From Oscillospiraceae bacterium (GTDB taxonomy: Bacteria > Bacillota > Clostridia > Oscillospirales > Oscillospiraceae), in contig JAHAWY010000005.1 in the NCBI GenBank assembly GCA_018385135.1, positions 1-51,367 of the forward strand: a stretch of DNA of 51,367 nt. The letters are read 5' to 3'. This document shows, piece after piece, positions 34,206 through 42,486 of the stretch. A model generated the notes under the pieces. It was not told the DNA's origin. It did no database searches and was given only the letters and a program-made list of their open reading frames with translations. How positions within the stretch are numbered: the first letter of the stretch is position 1; each line of letters starts with the position of its first letter. The translations under genes were made by a program, and so were the position numbers.

Positions 34206-35588
34206 TTATTCTAAACTAAGCACGATCTCGCGGAAGGTGTTGCCGCGCTCAACGAAGTTTTTGAATTTGTCAAAAGAGGAGCAGGCGGGGGAGAGGATTA
34301 CTACGTCGCCCTCCTGTGCGCTTTCAGCCGCTTTCAAAACTGCCTCTTTAAAGTCATCAATGACGAATATGGGCAGGGTGAGACGGTTATAGCCCGGAGT
34401 GTCCAGAACTGCCTGCCTGATGCGCTCGGCAGTTTCGCCCGTTAGGTAGAGAGCCTTTACGCGCTCAACGATCTCCGTTCCCAAATCGTCAAATGGAATG
34501 TGCTTATCGTGACCGCCCGCTACAAGGATGGGCTTGACTTTGGTAAAGCAGCGCAGACCCGCGATAGTCCGCGTGGGGCTTGAGGCGATGGAGTCGTTAT
34601 AATACTTGACGCCGTTTCTCTCGCGGATAAGCTCAATGCGGTGAGGAACGCCGGGGAAACTGTGCGCTACCTTACGAAAGGCACTGTCCGTGATAAAGTC
34701 CTCGCAGGCGGCGTAGGCTGCCATATAGTTTTCAACATTGTGCAGCCCCGGTATAAGTATGCCCGCGGCAGGCATAAGCTCCCGCACTTCATAGTTATGA
34801 GCACTGTAAATAAGCTCATCGACGCAGAAGCAACCGCTGGCAACGGAGTGCAGATGGCTGAAATGACGGATTTTTGCCTTTGCCTGCGACTCAAACTCAG
34901 GCGTATGCGGGTCTTCGGCGTTTAAGACCAGCGTGCAGCTCTCGTCCTGATTGAGAAAGATGCCGCGCTTGGCATTTACATAGTCGCCAAGGTCGGGATG
35001 TACGTCCAGATGGTTAGGGGAAATATTTGTTATTACCGCTATTTCGGGCTTGCAGTACATACTGTGGAGCTGGAAGCTGGAAAGCTCCAAAACCGCGAAA
35101 TCCTCCGGCTTCATCTCAGAAGCCTTGTCGAGCAGGGGAGTGCCGATATTGCCGCCAAGGAAAACCGTATGACCGGAAGCTTCAAGCAGCTTTGCGATAA
35201 GCGTTGAGGTGGTCGTTTTGCCGTCGCTTCCGGTTATGGCAATGGTGTGGCAGGGACAGACCTTGAAAAACGCTTCCATTTCGGAGGTCAGAATGCTTCC
35301 GCGCTCCTGAGCTTTTTGAAGCTGAGGCGTAAAAGGGTGCAGACCGGGGGTGCGGAAGATAACATCTTCATGCAGATCCTCAAGATAATCCTCGCCCAGA
35401 CGAAGCTTTGCGCCCTTTGCTTTGAGCTTCTCGGCGCTTTCAAATTGCTCCTCGCTGCGCTTGTCGCATACGGTTACGTCGCAGCCGCGCGCAAGCAAAA
35501 GCTCCGTCAGCGGAGCGTTGCTGACGCCGTAGCCGACAACGGCGATGGACTTGTCTGCCAGTGAGTCAAGATAAACATCTAAAGTCAT
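34206..35588 (-). CDS. murD: UDP-N-acetylmuramoylalanine--D-glutamate ligase
   Basis: MurD adds D-Glu to UDP-MurNAc-L-Ala. The 460-residue protein has the N-terminal UDP-binding fold (VVGYGVSNAPL), the ATP-binding AITGSDGKTTT, LELSSFQL, ITNISPNHLDVH, and the C-terminal NDSIASSP and LSPACSSFDKFKNF(V/E)ERG blocks. I chose ATG 35588, nine bases after AAGGTG; a GTG at 35600 lies within that site. First gene of the minus-strand cluster down to ligA. Confidence 0.96.
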   Translation of the reverse strand: MTLDVYLDSLADKSIAVVGYGVSNAPLTELLLARGCDVTVCDKRSEEQFESAEKLKAKGAKLRLGEDYLEDLHEDVIFRTPGLHPFTPQLQKAQERGSILTSEMEAFFKVCPCHTIAITGSDGKTTTSTLIAKLLEASGHTVFLGGNIGTPLLDKASEMKPEDFAVLELSSFQLHSMYCKPEIAVITNISPNHLDVHPDLGDYVNAKRGIFLNQDESCTLVLNAEDPHTPEFESQAKAKIRHFSHLHSVASGCFCVDELIYSAHNYEVRELMPAAGILIPGLHNVENYMAAYAACEDFITDSAFRKVAHSFPGVPHRIELIRERNGVKYYNDSIASSPTRTIAGLRCFTKVKPILVAGGHDKHIPFDDLGTEIVERVKALYLTGETAERIRQAVLDTPGYNRLTLPIFVIDDFKEAVLKAAESAQEGDVVILSPACSSFDKFKNFVERGNTFREIVLSLE

Positions 35589-35614
35589 TGAAACACACAC
35601 CTTTCAAATAAAGC

Positions 35615-35643
35615 ATTATATATTACATTGGTTTTTTTTTCAA
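35615..35643 (-). promoter_or_regulatory. sigma-A promoter of the murD cluster
   Basis: Minus strand TTGAAA (35643-35638), 17 bases, TATAAT (35620-35615), 27 bases upstream of the murD start. Confidence 0.78.
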
Positions 35644-35704
35644 CACAAAACAGCTTAAAGTGTCCGTCTGCCGCGGATAATGCTCAGAAAAGCTTTTCTT
35701 TGTC

Positions 35705-35733
35705 TTGCGCGAGCTTGTCCCAAGGTTTATAAT
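35705..35733 (+). promoter_or_regulatory. candidate promoter of rpe-recR
   Basis: TTGCGC at 35705-35710, 17 bases, TATAAT at 35728-35733. About 22 bases on, a GC hairpin (35755-35764 with 35773-35782) would lie in the leader; it has no T-run and its role is unknown. Confidence 0.45.
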
Positions 35734-35876
35734 TGTTAAGGTCGCTTTGCTTATCGGGGACGGCAGTATTCCGCCGCCCCCGTATATCAAAGCCGTTCCG
35801 CGCGTTACGACTATTTAATACTATGCCTGCAAAATAGGATATGTTACCCTGGGCGGCATTTGGAGGAAGCTTAAAA

Positions 35877-36530
35877 ATGATTAAAGTATCACCGTCAATT
35901 CTGGCAGCAGATTTTTCCAACCTCATTAAGGATGTTAATGATGTCAAAAACGGAGGAGCCGACTATCTCCACTTCGACGTGATGGACGGGCTGTTCGTTC
36001 CCAATATTTCCATAGGTATTCCCGTTTTGAAGTCTCTGCGCAAGGCGACGGATATGTTTCTTGACGTGCATCTTATGATAGACCGTCCCCACCGCTATGT
36101 TAAGGAATTTTGCGATGCAGGTGCGGATTTGGTCGTGTTCCATATTGAGGCTGATGAGCCGCAGGATATTTTATCGGCAATTGAAACCGTTAAGAGCTGC
36201 GGAAAAAAAGTGGGGCTGTCCCTAAAGCCGAAAACACCCGCGGAAACCATTATTCCCTATTTGGAAATGCTAGACCTTGTTCTGGTTATGACCGTTGAGC
36301 CGGGCTTTGGCGGACAGAGCTTTATGCACGACCAGCTCTCCAAAATCAGCGCTTTGCGCAAAATGATCGACGAGCGTAACCCCGCCTGCGAGCTTGAGGT
36401 GGACGGCGGCGTTGACGCGCAGACTGCAAGGCTTTGCAAGGACGCGGGTGCGAATGTACTTGTCGCCGGCAGCGCGGTATTTAAAAAAGAGGACAGAGCC
36501 GCCGTGATTGACGATATCAGAAACGCGTAA
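35877..36530 (+). CDS. rpe: ribulose-phosphate 3-epimerase
   Basis: Rpe interconverts ribulose-5-phosphate and xylulose-5-phosphate in the pentose phosphate pathway. The 217-residue TIM barrel has VSPSILAADF, the metal-binding HFDVMDG and DVHLM, MTVEPGFGGQSF, and EVDGG near the C-terminus. TGGAGGAAG precedes ATG 35877. It lies 66 bases upstream of recR. One indirect link: this pathway also feeds erythrose-4-phosphate to DAHP synthase. Confidence 0.96.
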   Translation: MIKVSPSILAADFSNLIKDVNDVKNGGADYLHFDVMDGLFVPNISIGIPVLKSLRKATDMFLDVHLMIDRPHRYVKEFCDAGADLVVFHIEADEPQDILSAIETVKSCGKKVGLSLKPKTPAETIIPYLEMLDLVLVMTVEPGFGGQSFMHDQLSKISALRKMIDERNPACELEVDGGVDAQTARLCKDAGANVLVAGSAVFKKEDRAAVIDDIRNA

Positions 36531-36596
36531 ATAGATTTATTATTACGACAAAATCTGCGTACACACTTCATTATAATATTCGAGGAGCACTGAAAA

Positions 36597-37196
36597 ATGT
36601 CATTTTTCCCGCCGAGCCTTGAAAACCTCATAGATAAATTTGCTGCCCTGCCGGGAATTGGCAAAAAAAGCGCACAGCGCCTTGCGTTTCATGTGCTGTC
36701 CTTGCCGGATTCGGAGGCAAAGAGCTTTGCAGACGCGATTTTAGACGCAAAGGCAAGCGTTCATTGCTGCCCGATTTGTCAGAACCTAACTGACGGCGAG
36801 CTATGCTCTGTCTGCAATGACAGCAGGCGGGACAAGGGCATTATCTGCGTTGTGGCAGAGCCGCGAGATGTTTTAAGCTTCGAGCGCTCGCGTGAATTCG
36901 GGGGAGTTTACCACGTTCTTCACGGCGTTATGTCGCCGATGAACCATATTGGACCGGATGACCTTAAGATTTCCGAGCTTGTTGCCCGCGTTGCGCAGGG
37001 TCAAGTGCGCGAGGTGATCATGGCGACAAACCCCGACACCGAGGGCGACACAACGGCTATGTATCTTTATAGGCTTCTTAAGCCCTTTGATGTCAGAGTT
37101 ACCCGCCTTGCCTACGGTATACCCGTCGGTTCTAATTTGGAATATGCCGATGATGCAACGCTTTCCCGCGCTCTTGAGGGACGCAGGGAAATGTGA
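36597..37196 (+). CDS. recR: recombination mediator protein RecR
   Basis: RecR acts with RecO and RecF to load RecA on gapped DNA. The 199-residue protein has the helix-hairpin-helix KFAALPGIGKKSAQR, the Cys4 zinc finger CPIC...CSVC (about 58-73), the Toprim motif VVAEPRD and NPDTEGDTTAMYL, and the C-terminal TRLAYGIPVGSNLEYADDATL-like end. GAGGAG precedes the ATG. No dnaX is seen nearby. Confidence 0.97.
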   Translation: MSFFPPSLENLIDKFAALPGIGKKSAQRLAFHVLSLPDSEAKSFADAILDAKASVHCCPICQNLTDGELCSVCNDSRRDKGIICVVAEPRDVLSFERSREFGGVYHVLHGVMSPMNHIGPDDLKISELVARVAQGQVREVIMATNPDTEGDTTAMYLYRLLKPFDVRVTRLAYGIPVGSNLEYADDATLSRALEGRREM

Positions 37197-37473
37197 CCAA
37201 TTATCAGCTTGCGTTTTTAACAAAAGTGTGCTAAGATAATTGTGCAAAGATTATAATTCCCGCCTTGCGGGGGATAATATAGCTACTAATTAGGAATTAT
37301 GCACATAAGTGCTTTTTAAGATAACAGCATAATATGGGAGCATACAGGCGCGCGCTTTCCATATCCGCGAAGCAGGGCGGATATGGTGGTTTTGCTGTGC
37401 CTGCGGTTTTTGTACCGTTTAAGCCGTTTGTCTTACATAATTTTACAACAAACCAAAGGAGATATATTGTTTT
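37197..37473 (+). other. structured intergenic leader before rnj
   Basis: 277 bases without a gene. A TATAAT near 37250-37256 could be a -10, but no good -35 is seen. Two hairpins stand out: CCCGC-CTT-GCGGG near 37259-37271 and a perfect 10-bp stem 37359-37368 / 37377-37386 (CCATATCCGC / GCGGATATGG). Flanking CAGGC near 37345 and GCCTG near 37400 could close a larger structure followed by GTTTTT. This might be a regulated leader or a small RNA for the RNase J gene; no known riboswitch was recognised. Confidence 0.4.
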
Positions 37474-39132
37474 ATGGCATCAAAACTGAAGATCATTAGT
37501 CTCGGAGGGCTTAATGAGATCGGAAAGAACCTGACCGTCTTTGAATACGGCGATGATATCATTGTCGTTGACTGCGGCTTGGGCTTTCCCGACGAGGAAA
37601 TGTACGGCGTGGATGTTGTTATCCCCGACATTACCTATCTCGTCCAAAACAAGCACCGCATCAGGGCAATCATCCTTACGCATGGGCACGAGGATCATAT
37701 CGGCGGTCTGCCCTTTGTTATGCAGGAGCTTGACGCGCCGCTTTATGCAACGCGCCTTACCGCCGGACTCATCGAGATAAAGCTTGAGGAGCGCGGCTTG
37801 CTGGAAAAGACTAAGATCATTACCGTTGAGGCGGGGGAGTCTTTTCGCGCCGGCTGTTTCGAGATCGAGACGATCCACGTTAACCACAGCATAGCCGACG
37901 CTGTTGCGCTTGCCATCAAAACGCCGATAGGCACGGTTATCCACACGGGTGACTTTAAGATAGACGTTACCCCCATTCAGGGCGGCATGATAGACCTGAC
38001 CCGCTTCGGCGAGCTTGGGAAAAAGGGCGTTCTGATGCTCCTGAGCGACTCGACCAATGTTGAAAAGCCGGGACATTCTGAGTCGGAAAGCAAGGTCGGA
38101 GCACGCTTTGACCAGCTCTTTAAGGATTGCAGCAAGCGCATCATCGTAACCACCTTTGCCTCCAACGTCCACCGCATTCAGCAGGTCATCAACAGCGCCG
38201 CGCGCTACGGGCGTAAGGTCGCCATTACGGGACGCAGCATGGAAAACATCATGCGCGTGTCCGAAGAATTGGGCTACCTTACGGTTCCCAAGGATACCTT
38301 TGTGGACATTAACCAAATAAACTCCCTGCCCAAAAGCAAGGTGGTCGTGATTACCACCGGCTCACAGGGAGAGAGTATGTCAGCTCTTTACCGCATGGCG
38401 TTTTCGGGGCATCGCCAGGTTGAGATCGACGCGAGCGACCGAGTGATAATCTCCGCCTCCGCCATACCCGGCAACGAAAGAACTATCAGTAAGGTCATAA
38501 ACGAGCTGTTTATGAAGGGTGCGGAGGTCATTTATGACCGCCTTGAGGAGCTGCACGTTTCCGGTCACGCCTGCAAGGAAGAGCTGAAGATGATGCTAGC
38601 TCTTACGCAGCCGAGATTTTTCATGCCTCTGCATGGCGAGCAGCGCCATCTTTACACTCACGCCGCGCTTGCAAAGCAGATGGGCGTTGAGCCGAACAAT
38701 GTTGTCATCGGCGATATCGGCAGAATCGTTGAGGTTACGAAAAAAAGCATCAAGCTCGCCGGCACGGTTCCGGCAGGCAAGGTGCTTGTTGACGGAACGG
38801 GCGTTGGCGATGTTGGCAGCATAGTGCTTCGTGATCGCCGCCATCTGGCGCAGGACGGTATGCTGGTCGTGGTCATGACCCTTTCTGCCGAGGACGCGAG
38901 TCTTATTTCAGGTCCTGATATCATCACGAGAGGCTTTGTATACGTCAAAGAGTCCGACAGCCTTCTCGATGAGCTGCGTCGGGTAACGCTTGAGACTCTT
39001 GAAAGCTGCGAGCATCAGAACATCACCGACTGGGCGACAATCAAGGCGAAGGTTAAAGCAAACCTTTCCGGCTATCTGTATAAGCAGACCAAGCGCAGCC
39101 CCATGATACTTCCCGTTATTATGGAGGTTTAG
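37474..39132 (+). CDS. rnj: ribonuclease J
   Basis: RNase J combines 5'-3' exonuclease and endonuclease activity in mRNA decay and rRNA maturation. The 552-residue protein has the metallo-beta-lactamase core with the metal motif ILTHGHEDHIGG, VNHSIADA, HTGDFKID, the beta-CASP domain (SDSTNVEKPGHSESE, TTFASNVHR, TTGSQGE) and the catalytic-site HVSGHA and MPLHGE. The C-terminal domain ends RSPMILPVIMEV. AAAGGAG is 12 bases before the ATG, slightly far. Confidence 0.96.
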   Translation: MASKLKIISLGGLNEIGKNLTVFEYGDDIIVVDCGLGFPDEEMYGVDVVIPDITYLVQNKHRIRAIILTHGHEDHIGGLPFVMQELDAPLYATRLTAGLIEIKLEERGLLEKTKIITVEAGESFRAGCFEIETIHVNHSIADAVALAIKTPIGTVIHTGDFKIDVTPIQGGMIDLTRFGELGKKGVLMLLSDSTNVEKPGHSESESKVGARFDQLFKDCSKRIIVTTFASNVHRIQQVINSAARYGRKVAITGRSMENIMRVSEELGYLTVPKDTFVDINQINSLPKSKVVVITTGSQGESMSALYRMAFSGHRQVEIDASDRVIISASAIPGNERTISKVINELFMKGAEVIYDRLEELHVSGHACKEELKMMLALTQPRFFMPLHGEQRHLYTHAALAKQMGVEPNNVVIGDIGRIVEVTKKSIKLAGTVPAGKVLVDGTGVGDVGSIVLRDRRHLAQDGMLVVVMTLSAEDASLISGPDIITRGFVYVKESDSLLDELRRVTLETLESCEHQNITDWATIKAKVKANLSGYLYKQTKRSPMILPVIMEV

Positions 39133-39153
39133 GCGGCGAAAAGAGAATATAAT

Positions 39154-39191
39154 AAACAGCGCGCGCCTGATAATCCGGGAGCGCGCTGTTT
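39154..39191 (+). terminator. terminator after rnj
   Basis: Perfect 11-bp arms 39154-39164 and 39181-39191 (AAACAGCGCGC / GCGCGCTGTTT), 16-nt loop, followed by a short AT stretch. Confidence 0.82.
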
Positions 39192-39298
39192 AATTGCGTG
39201 CAATCGATATAGAGCGCCGCTTTGAAAAATGAGGCAATTCTATTGCCAGGAACGTTTATTTGTTGTAAAATAAAGGTAAGCGTTTTAGGAGGTAAAAA

Positions 39299-40267
39299 AT
39301 GAATATACCCGTCTTTGATGCGCATTGTGATACGATATACAGGGTATGGCAGAACGGCGGCGGGCTTCGCTGCAACTCCTATCATATTGACCTTGAGCGC
39401 GCGAAGCGTTTTACCCCTTACGCGCAGGTTTTTGCCGTTTTCGGTCGTCCTGTCAGCGGCATCCCGGTGGACTATTCAAAAGACTGGTCTGTCGAGCAGG
39501 TGACAGACTGCGGAACGCGGCTGCTATCTCTGCTTTTGGCGCAGCTTCGCAGCAACGCGGATATCATCACTCTCTGCCGCAGCGCTGAGGAGGCGAGACA
39601 GGCGGCTCGGATGGGGAAGATGGCGGCGTTTATCGCCGTTGAGGGAGCCGAGCTTATTGGCTGCGATTTGTCCGCCCTTGCCGGCGCATATTCGCAGGGG
39701 GTGCGTTTAATAAACCTCTGCTGGAACTATGACAACGCGCTTTGCTGCGCTGCAAACGGTCCTGCGCAAGGCGGTCTTACCCGGCTTGGCAGGGAATATG
39801 TGGCATATATGCAAAAAATCGGCGTTGTTGTTGACTTGTCTCACGCTTCCGAGCGCAGCTTCTGGGAAACGGCTGAGATTTCCGTGCGCCCGATAATCGC
39901 CGGGCATTCAAACTCCAAAAAAATCTGCGATAATCCCCGAAATCTCACAGATGACCAGTATCTTGAGATTATCAGACAAGGCGGCGTCGCGGGGCTTAAC
40001 CTCTGCCCGGAGTTTTTAAACGCGAGAGGCAGGGCGGGGATAGATGATGTTATCCGCCATGCGGAGCATTTTTTGGAGCTTGGCGGCGAGAAGGCGCTGT
40101 GTCTCGGCGGCGACCTTGACGGTATTGACAGCGCGCCCGTGGGAATAAGCGGTGTTGAGAGCTATGAGATCATCTACGAGGCGATGCTCAGGCAAAACTG
40201 GAAAGAGGACATTATCAGAGATATCTTCTACAATAATCTTCTTGATGTGCTGGAGAGGGCGCTATGA
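39299..40267 (+). CDS. membrane dipeptidase (peptidase family M19)
   Basis: The 322-residue protein matches the renal dipeptidase family: metal ligands in FDAHCDT near the N-terminus, the bridging Glu in AVEGAELIG, the His in VDLSHASERSFW, AGHSNSKKICDNPRNLTDDQ and LGGDLDGID. Family members hydrolyse dipeptides, often with a C-terminal D-residue. AGGAGG lies upstream. It overlaps the next gene by 4 bases. No signal peptide is seen, so it is probably cytosolic. Confidence 0.94.
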   Translation: MNIPVFDAHCDTIYRVWQNGGGLRCNSYHIDLERAKRFTPYAQVFAVFGRPVSGIPVDYSKDWSVEQVTDCGTRLLSLLLAQLRSNADIITLCRSAEEARQAARMGKMAAFIAVEGAELIGCDLSALAGAYSQGVRLINLCWNYDNALCCAANGPAQGGLTRLGREYVAYMQKIGVVVDLSHASERSFWETAEISVRPIIAGHSNSKKICDNPRNLTDDQYLEIIRQGGVAGLNLCPEFLNARGRAGIDDVIRHAEHFLELGGEKALCLGGDLDGIDSAPVGISGVESYEIIYEAMLRQNWKEDIIRDIFYNNLLDVLERAL

Positions 40268-40596
40268 ACATTCAGATTTTCGGGAAATCAAAATGCTTTG
40301 ATACAAAAAAGGCGGAGCGCTATTTTAAAGAGCGCCGCATCAAATATCAGCTTATCGACCTGCCGCGATACGGAATGAGTCCGCGTGAGCTTGAGAGCGT
40401 CAAAAGCTGTGTCGGACTTCAGGCGCTTATTGACGAGAAGGCGGCGGAGGCGGACATCTTGAGGTATCTGGCTTACGACTCGGATAAGCTGCAAAAGCTT
40501 TTGGAAAACCCATCACTCATTAAAACTCCGATAGTCAGAAACGGCAAAAAGGCAACCGTTGGATACTGCCCTGAGGTCTGGAAGGATTGGGAATAG
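40264..40596 (+). CDS. ArsC/Spx family thioredoxin-fold protein
   Basis: The 110-residue protein has the arsenate reductase-like fold: a single N-terminal Cys in FGKSKCFDTKKAERYF, YQLIDLP, LLENPSLIKTPIVRNGKKATVGY (cis-Pro and C-terminal strand). The second Cys of the CxxC type of Spx is absent (C-F-D-T). It may be an arsenate reductase-like or a Spx/YusI-like protein; function unknown. The 4-base overlap (ATGA) with the dipeptidase gene suggests coupling. Confidence 0.85.
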   Translation: MNIQIFGKSKCFDTKKAERYFKERRIKYQLIDLPRYGMSPRELESVKSCVGLQALIDEKAAEADILRYLAYDSDKLQKLLENPSLIKTPIVRNGKKATVGYCPEVWKDWE

Positions 40597-40670
40597 AGCG
40601 CAGAAATGCGTCTTTATATAAGCACGAGCTTTCTGATACCAAAAAAATAAAATGAGGGGAGCGTACAAAA

Positions 40671-41078
40671 ATGGCAATTGAATGGACTGACGATTTAAAA
40701 ACAGGTGATTTTATTATCGACAGTGAGCACAAGCGCCTTTTGAAGGCGGCAAATGACCTTGTAGATGCTTGCAGCAAGGGTAAAGGCAGAGACGAGCTTG
40801 TTCGGGCAACGGATTTCCTCTCCTATTACACCAAAACGCACTTCTCCCACGAGGAGGAGCTTATGGAGAAAAATGCTTACCCCGAAAAGGAGAGCAAGCT
40901 CCATAAGGAATGGCATAAGGGCTACATCAGCGAAATCGAGGAGCTATCAGCCAAACTCAAAAACGAAGGTCCGACCGTCGTCATAATGGCTGAGGTCAAT
41001 AACAAGCTGAGCATCCTGCTTACGCATATCCGCACTCTCGATTTAAAGCTTGCAAAATACATACAAGAAAAGAAATAA
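40671..41078 (+). CDS. bacteriohemerythrin
   Basis: The 135-residue protein is a single hemerythrin domain with the di-iron ligands: His in IDSEHKRL, HxxxE in THFSHEEELM, HxxxH in LHKEWHKGY and the HxxxxD in LLTHIRTLDLKLAKYI. In strict anaerobes such proteins bind O2, probably as a scavenger or sensor. GAGGGGAG precedes the ATG. It stands alone between two gene groups. Confidence 0.95.
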   Translation: MAIEWTDDLKTGDFIIDSEHKRLLKAANDLVDACSKGKGRDELVRATDFLSYYTKTHFSHEEELMEKNAYPEKESKLHKEWHKGYISEIEELSAKLKNEGPTVVIMAEVNNKLSILLTHIRTLDLKLAKYIQEKK

Positions 41079-41134
41079 GCTTTCTGCTGCTTGTGAAATC
41101 GCGTCGAACGGCGGAAAAGCGAAATTGAAATATC

Positions 41135-41168
41135 AAAAAGCCGAGGAAACGCATTTCCTCGGCTTTTT
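41135..41168. terminator. bidirectional terminator between bacteriohemerythrin and rpsR
   Basis: Perfect 15-bp arms 41135-41149 and 41154-41168 with loop CGCA, A-run on one side and T-run on the other. Confidence 0.93.
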
Positions 41169-41186
41169 AATGTGTATTGACTTATA

Positions 41187-41429
41187 TTAGTCCATTACAT
41201 AGGGCAGAAGAGCTATCTGACGGGATCTCTTTATTGCCTCTGTAAGCTCACGCTGATGCGCAGCGCAGTTGCCTGTTGTACGGCGGGGCAGAATCTTGCC
41301 GCGCTCGGACAGGAAACGGCGGAGCTTTGCAGTGTCCTTATAGTCGATGTGATCGCACTTGTCAGCGCAGAACTGGCATACCTTTTTGCGCTTGCGATTT
41401 TTGTTCTTTGCGTCCTTATCGAATGCCAC
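41187..41429 (-). CDS. rpsR: 30S ribosomal protein S18
   Basis: The 80-residue protein has the S18 core ([42 protein letters not shown], interrupted here only for description). It keeps CxxC-type cysteines (VCQFCADKC), the zinc-binding (C+) form. Last gene of rpsF-ssb-rpsR, 45 bases after ssb. Confidence 0.97.
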   Translation of the reverse strand: MAFDKDAKNKNRKRKKVCQFCADKCDHIDYKDTAKLRRFLSERGKILPRRTTGNCAAHQRELTEAIKRSRQIALLPYVMD

Positions 41430-41474
41430 GGTACTTTCCTCCTTCTTGGTAAGGTAAATGTGATAATTCTTTGT

Positions 41475-41921
41475 TTAGAACGGCAATTCACCGTCGCCAT
41501 CGTCAAGCTCAGAAAAGCCGGAGCTTTTAGGCGCGCTTTCATAGCTGCCTCTGGGGGCGGGGGAACTGTCACGATAGCCGCCGTCGTCACGGGAACGCTT
41601 GCTTTCACCAAAGTAAACATTGTCTGTAACGACCTCGGCGCTGCGGCGCTTATTTCCTTCCTTGTCCTGCCAGTCGCGAATCTGCAAACGTCCGCATACG
41701 ACAGCCATGCTGCCTTTCTGGAAGTACTTAGAAACAAATTCTCCTGTTTGACGCCATGCCACGCAGTCGATAAAATCCGTCTGGCGCTCGCCGCCGTCCT
41801 TTGCCGCGAAATCGCGGTCAACAGCCAGCGTGAACGAAGCAACGGGAGTTCCCGACTGAGTGTAGCGCAGCTCGGGATCACGGGTCAAACGACCCATAAG
41901 CGTGATGTGATTGAGCATCAT
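41475..41921 (-). CDS. ssb: single-stranded DNA-binding protein
   Basis: The 148-residue protein has the OB fold start NHITLMGRLTRDPELRYTQSG, FIDCVAWRQTGEF, and a disordered Ser/Gly-rich tail ending in the acidic tip DDGDGELPF that binds partner proteins. It lies nine bases after rpsF with AGGAGG before its ATG. Confidence 0.97.
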   Translation of the reverse strand: MMLNHITLMGRLTRDPELRYTQSGTPVASFTLAVDRDFAAKDGGERQTDFIDCVAWRQTGEFVSKYFQKGSMAVVCGRLQIRDWQDKEGNKRRSAEVVTDNVYFGESKRSRDDGGYRDSSPAPRGSYESAPKSSGFSELDDGDGELPF

Positions 41922-41929
41922 GTGCCTCC

Positions 41930-42226
41930 TTATTCGTAGCGAACAGTGATGAGGCTGCGGATAACGCCGTCGGTAATACCAAGGATACGGTCAAGCTCCG
42001 CGGGGAAATCGGGAGCGCCGGAGAACTTGATGAGAACATAGTAACCCTCGGAGAGATAGTTGATCTCATAAGCAAGCTTGCGCTTACCCATCAGCTCCAT
42101 CTCGTCAAGAGTTGCGTGCTGCTCGACAAGTGCTTTGAACTTTTCTACGAGAGCGTTAGTCTCTTCCTCGGTGAGGTTGGGGTTGAGAATATACATGCAC
42201 TCGTACTTTTCTGCTACCTTTGCCAT
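41930..42226 (-). CDS. rpsF: 30S ribosomal protein S6
   Basis: The 98-residue protein starts MAKVAEKYECMYILNPNL and has the S6 body with GKRKLAYEIN and GYYVLIKFSG. AAGGAGG is six bases before ATG 42226; a longer frame to 42310 is leader RNA and promoter. S6 and S18 bind each other in the ribosome, and in many bacteria repress this operon through the rpsF leader. Confidence 0.96.
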   Translation of the reverse strand: MAKVAEKYECMYILNPNLTEEETNALVEKFKALVEQHATLDEMELMGKRKLAYEINYLSEGYYVLIKFSGAPDFPAELDRILGITDGVIRSLITVRYE

Positions 42227-42272
42227 AGTTGCACCTCCTTCTGGACATATGGCCCACTTATTGTGAGCAAGG

Positions 42273-42298
42273 ATAGCCTGCCATTCACGGCAAGCTAT
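42273..42298 (-). promoter_or_regulatory. hairpin at the 5' end of the rpsF leader
   Basis: ATAGCTTGCC and GGCAGGCTAT form a 10-bp stem with one G-U pair and loop GTGAAT; CCG sits at the stem-loop edge. S6:S18 leader motifs carry a conserved CCG in a loop, so this is a candidate, but the predicted start site (about 42295) would clip two or three bases of the stem. Confidence 0.4.
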
Positions 42299-42301
42299 AC
42301 C

Positions 42302-42329
42302 ATTATACACGAATTGTGCGAATTGTCAA
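42302..42329 (-). promoter_or_regulatory. sigma-A promoter of rpsF-ssb-rpsR
   Basis: Minus strand TTGACA (42329-42324), 16 bases, TATAAT (42307-42302): both boxes match consensus exactly. Confidence 0.88.
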
Positions 42330-42442
42330 GAAAAAGCTTGGTTTTCGCGCTCGGACTAAAAAGTTTAGCATTTCTCCGAAGAAGAAATGACGCGTGCTGA
42401 AAAAACGCTTTCCGACCGGTGCGGGTGGGCAAAGAGATTAAA

Positions 42443-42468
42443 CGGGCGGGTGTTATTACACCCGCCCG
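42443..42468 (-). terminator. terminator after pta
   Basis: Perfect 10-bp arms 42443-42452 and 42459-42468 (CGGGCGGGTG / CACCCGCCCG), loop TTATTA, followed on the minus strand by TTTAATCTCTTT. Confidence 0.8.
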
Positions 42469-42486
42469 AGAACGCCGAAAATGTTA

